Source: Triops longicaudatus (Eukaryota; Arthropoda; Branchiopoda; Notostraca; Triopsidae). Taken from it: a stretch of DNA of 64,000 nucleotides. A program made the translations under genes and the position numbers. This document shows positions 1 through 11,328 of this stretch, in pieces. The number at the start of each line of letters is the position of its first letter. Position 1 is the first letter of the stretch. The stretch spans positions 1,302,001 to 1,366,000 of the forward strand of contig JAGQDJ010000202.1 of the NCBI GenBank assembly GCA_022885665.1, given 5' to 3'. Under the pieces are notes generated by a model. The model did not search any database and was not told the DNA's origin. It was given only the letters and a program-made list of their open reading frames with translations.

Positions 1-82
1 TTCCATTTTTCTACGATACCGTTCATTTCTAACAACTGTGACTTTATTCTGAATAATAAATTTTATGTGGTACGTTTCTTAC

Positions 83-799
83 CAATCAAAACTAAACTCC
101 GGTTTCGTGAAAAGGTAAATTAGAAGAATGCAGACGATGAGCAAATACGAGCCATAGTAAATGAGATTGTCACGAACGGCAGACCTGAGTTTGCCTTTGA
201 TGGTGAAGTTGCCCGCTTTGCTGTAAGATTGCATTAATGGCAATACCAACCTTTGGTCCAGAGTACAACAAACTTGAGATTATTCTTTTTAATAGCTTGC
301 TTCAGGAAGTTTACCAGGTTAGAAATTGCGAAGTCCAGTAAACTACGCGCCACAAATGGGGCATAACAGTCGGCGGAATGTAGGTTCCTGGTTCTTGGCA
401 GTTTGACACGCTGCTATTATCAATTATAGCAGCAGGAGTAGTACTCACTGAGATATTGGAAATGTCAGGTGCGGCAGTGTCATTTCCCAATCCTGGATTA
501 ACTACCAAACGAAGCTGATAGGGTGTAGAATTACTTCTATTTTCTTCCAAACATTGTCGATAAACAGTCTAAACGAAAGACAATGAACTATTAGAAAGAA
601 ACCAAACAAACAATATTTTACTTACGGAAGTAACATCCAAAGGTAGAAGAAATGCGATTAGGAAAGAAAAATACCACGCAATTAACACAGCAATCGTGAC
701 GATAATATGGTGCCGGAACCAGTTTCCATAGCGATATAACAAAGTAGCTGCCAAGAAAAAGGTACCAATAATTTCTGCTACCAAAGGTCCAACGGCCAT
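83..799 (-). CDS. LMBRD2: LMBR1 domain-containing protein 2 (LMBRD2), 5' part, truncated by window edge
   Basis: Coding exons on the minus strand: 799-626, 568-315 and 250-83; the rest lies off the left edge. Splice sites are canonical (donors gtaag, gtaaac, gtaag; acceptors tttag, caaag) and phases agree (ACC TG|G restores Trp). The N-terminus is a membrane segment followed by RYGNW, then a second segment ending LLPLDVTS, an Asn-rich luminal loop with many N-x-S/T sites, the block WRVVYWTSQFLTW, then LPLMQSY and a further membrane segment after NLIYYGSYLL. As I recall the family, these blocks match the start of LMBRD2, a multi-pass membrane protein linked to GPCR/beta-arrestin signalling. 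The ATG at 799 is preceded by a cttttt-cag acceptor at 828, so a 5'UTR intron or trans-splice site is likely. The stop of BBIP1 lies only 93 nt upstream. Identity is firm; the exon after 83 was not found in the window. Confidence 0.88.
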
Positions 800-892
800 T
801 TTCTTCTCTGTTTGCTTTTAAATTGTACTGAAAAAGGTGAAGTTTGGAATTGCTTTCAAGACAGATGCGCAGAAAGTAAAAGGCGCGTAAAT

Positions 893-1102
893 TTAACTCT
901 GAGAAGAAGAGTCTTTCATTTGTTGCATTTTTTCTTGTGCTGCTTTTTGCATAAGTTCGAGTTTGTCTAACGTAACACTCTTTAAGGGCATCAACTTGGG
1001 TTTGCACAAAGACCACGAGCTATTGTTACACTCCAAATGGATTAAACCATGCTCCGGAAGAATTCTGTGAGGAATCTCAGGCGTATTTTTCGATTCTTCC
1101 AT
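893..1102 (-). CDS. BBIP1: BBSome-interacting protein 1 (BBIP1/BBIP10)
   Basis: Single open exon of 69 codons on the minus strand, ATG at 1102, stop at 893. The frame stays open upstream with a GTG, but the ATG at 1102 gives a length like the family (about 70-90 aa). The protein reads MEESKNTPEIPHRILPEHG, then the diagnostic LCKPKLMPLKSVTLDKLE and a basic or glutamine-rich tail (MQKAAQEKMQQMK). Known BBIP1 has LCKPKLLPLKSLTLEKLE at the same place. BBIP1 is a tiny subunit of the BBSome, the coat that carries membrane proteins in cilia; in arthropods its place would be sensory neuron cilia (inference). It sits 93 nt upstream of the LMBRD2 start on the same strand with no room for a normal promoter between them. 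No intron is seen in the coding part. Confidence 0.85.
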   Translation of the reverse strand: MEESKNTPEIPHRILPEHGLIHLECNNSSWSLCKPKLMPLKSVTLDKLELMQKAAQEKMQQMKDSSSQS

Positions 1103-1198
1103 AATTTTTAGCACTTGTTTACTTTTGCGCTTAGCTTCATGGCAGAGGCGATTACCAAACCCGCAGAGCCGCCCCCGTGACTTGTCATTACAAACCAA

Positions 1199-4100
1199 AA
1201 TTCGTTAGTCCGGACTCGCGGGTTGTACCGTATGCTCCTTACAGGAAGTTTGACCAGTCTCAACCCGAATTACGTCAAAAGGCAGTTTGAAGGACTTGTT
1301 AAAAAAAATGCTGCTTTCACCATCTATGTCTGTGTGGTGTAAGCTTTTTGCGTTAGTACGTCTTCTCCTTCCCAGATGGCGATCATGCTTTGCAATTGCA
1401 AAGATCGGATTTTTCTGAATGGATGGGGCGGCATGCTGTGAAACTCCAATACGAAATGCCGATTAAATTGTCTTTCATTTCCTATGTATTATATTTTTCC
1501 TTAGCATTTACTTTAGTACTCTGTCCTAGCAACAGTTTTTTTAAGATACACGAGCAATAACCGATAAATGCTGTCAAACCAACATAGCGTTTTTTATTCA
1601 AAGAGATTCAGAACGAGAATAATATGTGCAGTGAATGAAGCTGCTCTAAAAACTGCAATATAAAATGCACCTGGACAGGGATAATACGGTTAAAAAATTT
1701 TTTTCTAGTCAACGATTCAAGTGTAAATCATCCCTCCTATTGGCTAGATCATTTCTGTGCATTGTACTGACAAAGTCTCCCATCACACACGACGGATGAG
1801 GCTCTCAGCGAACCTACAAAAAGATTAAAATAATAAAAATTTAATTGACTAGAGCGTAGGTAAAAAATTAGCCCGATTCTCGGTAAGCATGCTAGACCAC
1901 ATTTGGGCAGACACGTTGCAGCATGTGAATTGTAGAATTACGAAAAAGTTCGCATTGGACCTTCGCTTGCATCCGTAAAGTCACATTTGCTGCGAAGATT
2001 TTTCTTAAATTTTTGTTTATGGTACTTTTTACCACGAAATTAGGCGCTGTATACTTTGCGGGTATTTTTTTTTAACGTTAAATGTACAATTGGGAGCAAA
2101 TTGCTCGATCTTTCGCGCACCTATGTCTTGTCCGAGACGAAAGAAATTCTAAGGAAAAGAAAGTTCTGTTCACTAAAAGTTAGTCATTTTGGTGTGGGAG
2201 GCAGAGTAATATAGCCTCAAGTGGTACAGCCACACCCAATAACTATAACTTTCCTTTTGCGTGTCTTAACGGATTAATATCACACTATGAGACAGGAACC
2301 CAAAGGACTGTCCGAAACTGAGCTTGAAAGTCAGCAATAAATGGCGGAATTAGGAAATTTCTGCGAAGTCTACTGTGTATTTTTCTCCGTGGTTGTCTTT
2401 TGGCATCAATAACACCTTTCCGTTTCAGTAGTTTTGGAATAAAGAATTGAACTGGATCAGTTAAAATATTCCCTAATTTTGTTTTTCGTTAGCCACAATG
2501 TATACAAAGCCTTGAATGAATCATAAAAATAATCAGAAAGCCCAGACCTTGTCTATCAATTCGTGAGGATTAGTCATTTATACAGTCAATGTATGATCCC
2601 GTTTTCTTTTGTTTCTCGCACTGGTAACGGAAAAAGAAGTTAAACTATAATGTTCCAAAACTGCCTTGAATGAACCATGGCAAAAGGTGTGGTCCATCGG
2701 GAAGGACTGCATAATTTTTTGCTCCCTTTCGCATGCTACGTCCGTAGAATGTTGGGCACGAATTTGCGTCCGAAATCGATGCCAATGTCGAGTTCGTAAT
2801 CTGAGGGGGTCTTGAACTGTCATCTGGTGTATAATTCAGGCTGGGAACGGCAAAACAAGGAGACAATCAAATTTCGATTCTAGGCACTTCCAGACCGTGA
2901 AAACATTGGTTAATTAGTCGTTAAATGAGGACTTTTGCGTTGTTTTTACAGAAGCTAATTGCATTTGTCAAAAATCTTTTTACTTTTGTTGCGAATTGCG
3001 AAAATGCAGTTCAAGTGTAACTGTTGTCACTTAGCGCTTTGACATGATCTCATTTATCAAAACAGTTCGTTGAGACAACTTTGGAAAGTGAAAATGCAAG
3101 CAGAACCCAGGAAATGAGTGCTAAAAATTCGCCTCACGTAATTTGCTTTCACAAGGTTTTTGTTGCTTCCTCGGAACGCTTGGTAGTAATTATGGTTTTG
3201 CAACTTCTGCTGTTTTTTTTTTCCTTGTGGGAGAGGACAATGGTGCGAAAAGAATGAAACGAAAACGGGTGAAATTGGGCAGTGTTTAGAAGTACTGTTG
3301 TAAATTAATCAGTTCACTCCGGTTCTAACTAAATCAAACATGTTTGATTTCCTGGGGTTTTCGCTTTCTGCTTATATTGTGGACATTAATTGGAATATCT
3401 TAATCATGTTTGAACGCACGTCTATTTCTGGCTTTAGTTGATGATAACTTGTTTCTCTTCAATCCAATTGTCCCGTAAAAGGAATACAAAATGTACCTGT
3501 GTAAAACTGCATTCACCGGAAATTCACGAAATCTCGAAAGGGGTGGTTAACAGTATTTTTTGCTGTTTTTCGTCGAAAAAAGTCGTTGTACGAGTAAAAA
3601 CGTACCACAACACCACGTGAACAGCTGTAAATTGATTTTACTGTACAATACGTCTATACTCCTTAAATTGATTGCCAATGAAAACTAAATTTTACAATAA
3701 TTGTGATTTTAGCCCAAAACGAGTGTTAAGGTTTTGTTCACCGAAAAAGGTTATAAAACCTTTGACATAAGTAGAATAGAAGACGAGGTTTTCCATTACT
3801 TCAGCATGCAGTGCAAAGCACTTTTGTTAAATATTACGGCCAATAAACTTAAGTAGAAAATACGATATCATTCAAAAGAAAATGAATGTTAAATAAAAAC
3901 GCGACACTTGCGTTCTGCGTTCTTGGCGCAGGAAGTTTCCGTTTTATTTCATTGGTATTGGCTACTAATCAACTTTCACGTGGAAAATTAAAAGGTTTTT
4001 TGAGAAAAGAGAGCACAAGTGTAGGACTCCATTGATGTCACATTCCAGGCACTTTGACACCAAGAAAGGGCAAGAAAGTGAACTTGTATTGTAATCAGGA

Positions 4101-7100
4101 CTCTTTAGTGTGAAGTTTTCTCTTCTATCTCCATCACTGTGTCCATGTCTTTTGCTTACTTCACAGGATTTTTGGACCATAAGTTGGAAAAAAGGGAAAA
4201 CTAAAAAGAAAAATATCCAGTTCCACTTTCCCACCCAATCCAGGTGTCCTGAAGTTACAAATTGCCACTTAAACGGCACGAGAATAGGAGAAAAAGCCTT
4301 ACATTCAATTGTCGTTTGTTTTGCGTGTCCTTCACTTTTCCTTTCACATGATTTTTCTCATATTCTCACGTGCCAAAATGATATCGTTTGCGAAATATTT
4401 CCTACTTGTGTTTATTTTCTGCTCTTATTTCTATCTCTTTGCCCCTGGCGCTTAGCGTCTGCGCAATGTTATTTCTGCATATTCTTTCAACCTGTTCGAT
4501 GTTTCACCTAAATCTTTTCTGCTCCGTCTTTTCTTATTGGATAACTTATGTATCCTTTCATCTCTTACTTGCTTGTTTTTTTTTAACTCTTTTCCTTATA
4601 CGTACTACGTGTTTGTTGTATGGTGTTTTGCAAACTCCTTAAATTTACCGTGAATAAAGTGCTTCAGTGAGAATCTAGAGCACGACGGAAAAATAGACAC
4701 CAAAACATCCTGGCAGCAGTACGAGGAGGTTTACATTTACGTCATCTATGTCACCTACACTTAAGCTTTCCTCTTTTCTTAAACTCTGGTAACTGTTGCA
4801 AGAGAGCGGTTTTCGCGAAGAGAAAATAGGGCGTTTACCTGTCTTTTACACATGTCAAACTTTGCAAAAGAGCCCAGGAGTATAAATAGATCAAACGTGT
4901 TTGTCTTTAAACGTTCTATTGTTCTTAGCTTAAGAAAGCGTTTAAATAATCCTAAAGCAATTCTTTAGAACAGGTTTTAACAAAGAAATTGTATAGGTTT
5001 TTATGCTCGCACTTTTGTCTACTTGCTTTTACCTGTGCTTGTGCATACTTCTTTTTTTTATTTCATCGGCGTGAGCTTTGCTCGTTGCCGTACATCGTTT
5101 CACTTTAATAGTTGTTGATGAAACAATTAAAAACAATAACAAATATATACATGTGCATACTTCGTTCGTCTTATAAATCATGTCAAGTTCTATATTTGAA
5201 GCTTGTCTAAATGATAAGAAATTTTTCTGGATTGCGAATAAAAGACAAGGTCGAAATCAATGATGAGGAACAGGATCAATTTTCACCCGGAAAAGACATA
5301 ATATCATAGAACATAAAACTGTAATTTTACCTGGACATTTCGTTTCAAGGCTTAATGTTCCGGGGTATAGAAAGTCTGTCGGCACAGGCAAAAATATGTT
5401 GCAATGAGTTCTCGGTTCACACAAGAAATGTGTTACGAAGAAGTTCGGAAAAACTCATTCTCCCATTAAATAAAAGTGTAGACATAAACACTTGGAACAC
5501 TTTTACGTTCGCAATCTTCGACAGTAATAACAACTGCGCAACGTCGTCACGAATTTTTTGTAACACGAAATATAACATATTTTTTGACCGCGTTTTTGGG
5601 CATAAATATGAAATATTTGGCAGGTCAAGACCCATTGATAACTCGAAGTAACAGTCACAGCTTAGATTGGTTCCATAATTTTCTCACACATTGCTTTGTA
5701 GGAGTGAGAATACATTCCGAATGTCCACGTACATTTTTATAGCCAATTCAAACAGTCCTATCTCGTGATGGTAGAAAATAATAAAAAATCCGTGCAAAAA
5801 AAAAATATTTTCTTGTTCATAAACATCGAAAAATACATGTAAACTACTGTTTGATGCACAAATAGTAACAAATACCGTAATAAATTTCAGTTCACTTGCT
5901 CAACGCGATTATACTGCTAGCGAGGACCGAAGTGATTCGATCCTTCGCGATTGTGTGCATATCTAATTTTCGCGATTTCTCTGTACTTTTTTTAAAAAAA
6001 GTTTCCTCATTAACTGTGATAGAAACAAAATTCATTCGTTTCTTTGTGACGTCTATTCTTGCTTTAGTCTTTGGAGTTGCCTTGACTTTCTTTCCGGAAT
6101 GTAAAAAAACTAGAGCACTTTTTCTAATATTTTCTGCACGACTCTTGTCCAAGAAAAGGGGGAAAAAGGGTAGCTATAATCTTTTCCTTTTGCATATGTA
6201 CCCGCATGGACTCGTTCCAGTCAACGCCCGATGACTTCCGTAAGGGGAGAAAGGATTTTTTTTAATGAAAAAAGTGGACGAAATTGGATCAGCATGTTTT
6301 ACCCCAGTGGCAATAAACCTTTCTCGCGACTTTCTCCGTATAGTATTAGACATAGCACGCGCAATAGATTAACACCAAGATAATATTGTAGTACTTTTCT
6401 TTAAATTATACTAACTGTATGCTTTACACATCCTGAGAGAAGTAAAGAAGTGACAGAGACAGGAAAAAGGTAAGACAGGTTAATCGGTTGATCATTTGTT
6501 GGATGAGTGGTTTTGAGGTTTTAAAGCGCGTAAAATAAGTTACATGACTTTCACAAGCTTCATATCAAGTTTGCAAAAATCAAGGCAAACGGCAGTTGAT
6601 AAGTACGTCTAGGGAAGTGGCGTGAAATGCTTCACTGCGCTTTAGTACAAACAGCATGAACAGGGTGGCAAAAAATTAGAGCTGACTTTATTAAACAAGG
6701 CTTTGCTAAATTGGCCAGAAAGAAGGTCAAGTATAACGCTATTGTATACTAAAAGGCTCTTTCTTTTGATTCTAGCTCCCATTTTCGCCGTTTTGTTGAT
6801 TTTTGTTGGGTGCAGAATATTATTTTCCATTTTACTTGCTTTTCATATTTCCAGAAGGATTTTTCTACTTTCATTATACGGATTGAACAATGTCGCTACG
6901 CTTCGCTTGGTTTGGTAAAGGTACTTCTTCTACTATTTCAGAATAATTAAAAAGGTCCGTTGTTTAAGGATTGGCAAACTTGTTCACAGAAAATATGCTT
7001 AGTCAACAATGATTTACATGCTTAGTCTTGATTATGATACCTAGACCGACGAATTGCAATCCTTCTAAGCGGAGGTCTACAAGGCAAAAGAACGTATCAG

Positions 7101-7355
7101 TTTTTCCAATCTTTACTCGGGTGTTGTCAAGCTTCAGAGCTAGTTTTTTAGTGTTCCAGTTCTACTTTACTACTTATCAATCGTAGTTGGTCGTTTTTGC
7201 GCAGGAGCTATCGAACGAGGCAATACACATTTGCCGGAACAACTTTCAGTGTTATCGTAATATAGAATTTGGTTCAGAAATTTGTTCAGGTTGCGAATCG
7301 GGGCCAACGACGAAATTATTCCAAATTGCGATTAATAATGAGATATCATTTATAT
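1199..7355. other. AT-rich intergenic region, no gene recognised
   Basis: About 6 kb without a family I recognise. Open frames here are short and AT-driven on both strands. Two overlapping minus frames at 2578-2866 and a plus frame at 1232-1342 have more protein-like composition but no homology I recognise and no clear exon structure. A TATA-like TATAAATA lies at 4881-4888 on the plus strand without a convincing gene behind it. Confidence 0.5.
4881..4888 (+). promoter_or_regulatory. TATA-box-like sequence, orphan
   Basis: TATAAATA in an otherwise gene-free region. No coding exon was found downstream, so it may be chance in AT-rich DNA or the promoter of a non-coding transcript. Confidence 0.2.
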
Positions 7356-7440
7356 CAGGCCCGTAGCCAGGATTTTGGTTCGGGGGGAGGGGGGATTTGG
7401 GGGTGGAGTTAACCCCCTAACCCCCCTGGCTACGGGCCTG
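7356..7440. mobile_element. 85-bp miniature hAT-like element (MITE)
   Basis: Perfect 16-bp terminal inverted repeats: CAGGCCCGTAGCCAGG at the left and CCTGGCTACGGGCCTG at the right, around a G-rich core. It is flanked by an 8-bp target-site duplication with one mismatch (atttatat at 7348-7355, gtttatat at 7441-7448). CAGG ends with an 8-bp TSD are the hallmark of hAT-superfamily transposons; with no coding capacity this is a non-autonomous copy. A related element lies at 16448-16521. Confidence 0.85.
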
Positions 7441-9366
7441 GTTTATATTAATGTTATGCGTGTTTTATGACAGAAAAAATGCAGGAATACTATTTTTCAC
7501 CCTAGTATTGTAGTGGTTTTTATGTAACTACGAAACGAGCGAGTATAAAAGCACATTTAAGCTATTACCCTTTGAATTTGGTTGCCTCAAGAACCTAATA
7601 ACGGTATTGTCTGAAATTGCTACCAACTGAATTCGGTTGAAAATTAAAAGTGGTAAAGGATAGTAATAACGATAACTATAGTCGTAAAAGCCTACTCAGA
7701 TTAGGAAATTCTAAAATATTCAGAAGACTGTTAAAATAGCTTTGTAACAAATAAAGAAGAGTAATCCACATAAACAGTAAAAGTACAAGAGGATTGGTAT
7801 AAAACCTATGTTTAAGAAGATTTTATTTCTTACTTTTCTTAAAAAACTAATATCTCTTGGCTATTTAGTATACAAATATTTTATATATGATGTTGGAATA
7901 TATTCGCAGTTGTACTGGAAGTCTTTGCTGGGTCAAGTTTACATATAGGCCTACATCAAAGTACTTTAGTTCTTCCACTGTACTGTACGTCCAGTTAAAG
8001 AGAAGATTTTCCAGTTATTCACTGTTTTACATACTGACGTTCTTGCTTTTCACTGAAATACTAGAGGTTTTGCGAATCGAGTCATTAATTAATTAGTAGG
8101 CTACACGTTTTAAGACGAGTTATTATGTCTCATTTTGGGGGCGAAGAGGGCTCAATGACGCAGAAAAAGTTGCTGGTAAAAGTGGTAGTGACAATTTCGA
8201 CCTTTAGTTTCGTCAACGAAAATATCCTACGGATTTTAGGACGTCCCACTGAGTTTATAAAAATTCAGTCAAGGGGAGAAACGCCTCAGTGAAGAATTCC
8301 TTAACTTTGGGTTGCAAGGCTAAGAGTTGTACCATGCTCCATATATTTTCTTTAGACACTGTGTAACTGTTGTCACGTTGCGGCGTGAGACAGCGATATC
8401 AAGCGCTTTCTTTGGGCAACAAAAAATGTTCTCCTTCTTACCCTATACACTATAGAACAGTAGTATGTAGGCTGCCTTAGTTTTTATCCTCGCTTTTACG
8501 TACTTGTCACAAAATAGTTGCCCTACAACGTGACAACATTATTTTTAGTCGTAGTGCAACGTTACAAAGCTGATATTCATGAAAAAAAATGTAAAAAAAA
8601 ATTAACATCGTAAAAGCAATTGAGTGCAGAATGAAGTGGTGTGCAATAGCCAATAGCAGCGAACACAAAGTAACTGTAAAAGGCAATTTAACAAAAAATA
8701 CTGAAAAGCTCTTGTCTTGAGAAAACGACCAACAAAATCAAAGCCACTTTGCAAAGTGTGTTAATAATAGTGTTCCAAAGCCGAAATAAGGAAATGGACA
8801 CGAATCCAAAACGTACAACAATAGACGTCCTAATCAGTAGGAGCACTTTATACTGAAACATATTGACCAAGTTGTTTACGGTACCTTAGGGGTTTCAAAC
8901 GAAAAGTGCATGTGATGCGAAAAGTTTCTCTTTGCGAAATTAAATTCCGAAAATAAATCCCTTTTGCTCAATACAAAATCCTTCTTGGCACACTTGGTCT
9001 TGAGCAATCACGAATGTTACAGACATACAAAAACTTTTTCATAACTCAGAGAAGCCTGTATAAGCAAAAAGAACGACCAAAAAGTTGCGTGTTTCCCTGC
9101 GCAATTTTCTATAATAACTTAGCAAGTGTGAATTCTCCCAAGAGCCATTGGCGGGGATCTCCTTGTTTCGAACAAGCACCCCTTTAACGAAAGTAGATTA
9201 ATGACTTATCCAAGAGGCGAACCAGAAAGTGAGCGAGAACTGGTCACTTTGGTGACCATAACGGCTCAATACTTCGGCCAAACCCTTACAATTCGTACAA
9301 GAGGCGGAGCTTTCGGCACCAACGGATTCCGGAAAGGGGCGGTGTACGATTGAGAGAGAGTTTTGC
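7441..9366. other. Intergenic, upstream of the peroxidase gene
   Basis: No coding exon recognised. A TATAAAA at 7544-7550, about 100 nt after the MITE, has no gene behind it that I can see. The last few hundred bases before 9367 would hold the control region of the peroxidase gene. Confidence 0.4.
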
Positions 9367-9373
9367 TATAAAG
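9367..9373 (+). promoter_or_regulatory. TATA box of the peroxidase gene
   Basis: TATAAAG about 165 nt upstream of the ATG at 9535. A start site near 9395-9400 is expected from the usual 28-32 nt spacing. Regulated secreted-protein genes of arthropods often have such TATA promoters; the housekeeping genes further right lack them. Confidence 0.55.
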
Positions 9374-9534
9374 TAAGAAACGCAGTCTAAGAGCACTTCA
9401 CTACCACTGCAGCATCCTAAGCCAGGTGGTCCAGTTGAAGTAAACCTTGTGACACGTTTTAAATCCGAACATTATTTTTTCGACATCACGTCAATAGAAG
9501 GCTTGAGATTTTTGGGTTCTCTTCATCAAAAACG

Positions 9535-11295
9535 ATGAAGTTCACCACTCTAGTTGTGTGGATAGGGTTAATAGCAGGGTTAAATGCTGAAACAGCCAAC
9601 AATTCTGATTTAAGAAGTGAAGAAGATCGACACCGACGGTACGGCGTTCCAGTGGAAGATGATTTTCAAGTTCAGCCACCACAGCAGTTTCTAGCATTCC
9701 TTGACAATCAGTTCCATGAAAATTGGGAGAGTGATTACGAGCCAGCTCGCCCTCACCAGCCCGTTCAACATCACGAGCCAGCTCCGGTGCCAGTACAGGC
9801 CCGTCCGGTACATCAAGGACTACCTCAAGCACAGCCAGCCGCACCGGTGCAGAATCAGCCAGCTGCGTTACAGAAACCTAAGAAGATACAGATCGGACCA
9901 CATGAATATCAAAGTCCGGATGACGGATACGAATCGGCTGAATTGGGTGGAATCTCACATGAGTATTCCTTCTGTCCCAGTATTGGTGGCGGAGAAAGTC
10001 GTTGTCGTCCCCTGACGGAATGTGCTGTTTGGTATGACGATATCTTAAAAGTCTACGACGCTGATTGTCACCTAGATGACGGAAGTATCGGCGTTTGCTG
10101 TCCTAACCTTCCCGGCAATGGTAGGTCTCAAGAATTTTTTCGATAGCTGTTACATTGGGTCTTGTGGACTATTTTGCGTGCAGCTTCGAAAAACCGTTGA
10201 ATGTGATAAGGTTGAAATGATTTACAGTAAAACCGTTTCACTGTAAGGATCGTTAAGTTTTGTAACTCTGTTAATTAAATTTGGAGGATTTAACGACCCA
10301 TAAAATTTTTAGTTATTTTCCAAGTTTTTTAATTCTTAATTTTTAAATGACTAATTAATTGATGATTTTTCGTCCACTGAACAAAATAAATTTCAAAATG
10401 TAATTGTAGTTGTAATTCTTTTGGGCACGAAAAGACATTGTTAAAATTATAAAGTCTAATTTCAATAAATACGTTAATTTTTATTCAACGGAACAATTTC
10501 TCGTTTGGTGCATGGCTTACCTTAAAGTGTTCGCTTGAATGAAAATGGTTAGCGGTATTGTTTATCCATTTTTTCTCTGAAAATAGGGAAACCGGGTCGT
10601 CCTCTTCAAGTTTTGCCAAAACGCCCAACTTTGCCGTACCCGTTAAGCAACCAGGATCTCAATTCGGGTGCCGAACACGGTTTAGCGCAAATTCAACGCA
10701 TGAACGACATGGAACGCATGCTGCGAAGCAGAAACGTCATCGTCCAGCGAAACACAGCCGCTTATGGCCACTTTTTGTTTTTCCAAGCCAACACCGCGAC
10801 TGTCCAGCGAGGTCGAAATGGGCTTGCTGTGGTAGAAGGCACGCGGGAACTGGGTCGAAGGTAAAAAAGCTCTTTTTCTCGGAACGCAACAAAACAAACC
10901 AAGAAACGAATTATTCAAACTTTCCAAGCGGAACGTGTCCAAATCCTAATTGCATTCTTTGACTTTTCTTTTGCTGGCATTGTCTCTTTTTTCAACCTCG
11001 TTTGTGACTACCGTGTCGGAAAATTCCCCTTCGTGAAAACACAAAAAGATTCCAATTGACCCCGGAGCAAGCTGGAGTAGGTTTGTCTGCTTACAATGTT
11101 GCTGGCACAGTTTTGAGGGAAGCGTGCCTTCCACGACCTGTTTGTCGCCCGGAAACGCAACAATTTCGCACCATCGATGGCACTTGCAATAATTTACGGA
11201 GTACTGGTGTTGCCAGTGCAGGAACACCGTTCATTCGTATGCTTCCGCCCGCTTACGCTGACGGTAAGCGATTTGTTCGTTTTTAGATTTTTTGC

Positions 11296-11328
<33 letters not shown>

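Noticed and set aside
1232..1342. 36-codon plus-strand frame beside BBIP1
   Set aside because: No recognised homology and no exon structure. An overlapping frame is equally open.
2578..2866. Two overlapping minus-strand frames with protein-like composition
   Set aside because: No family recognised, no clear donor or acceptor pairing, and two frames of the same DNA look equally plausible, so neither is supported as a gene.
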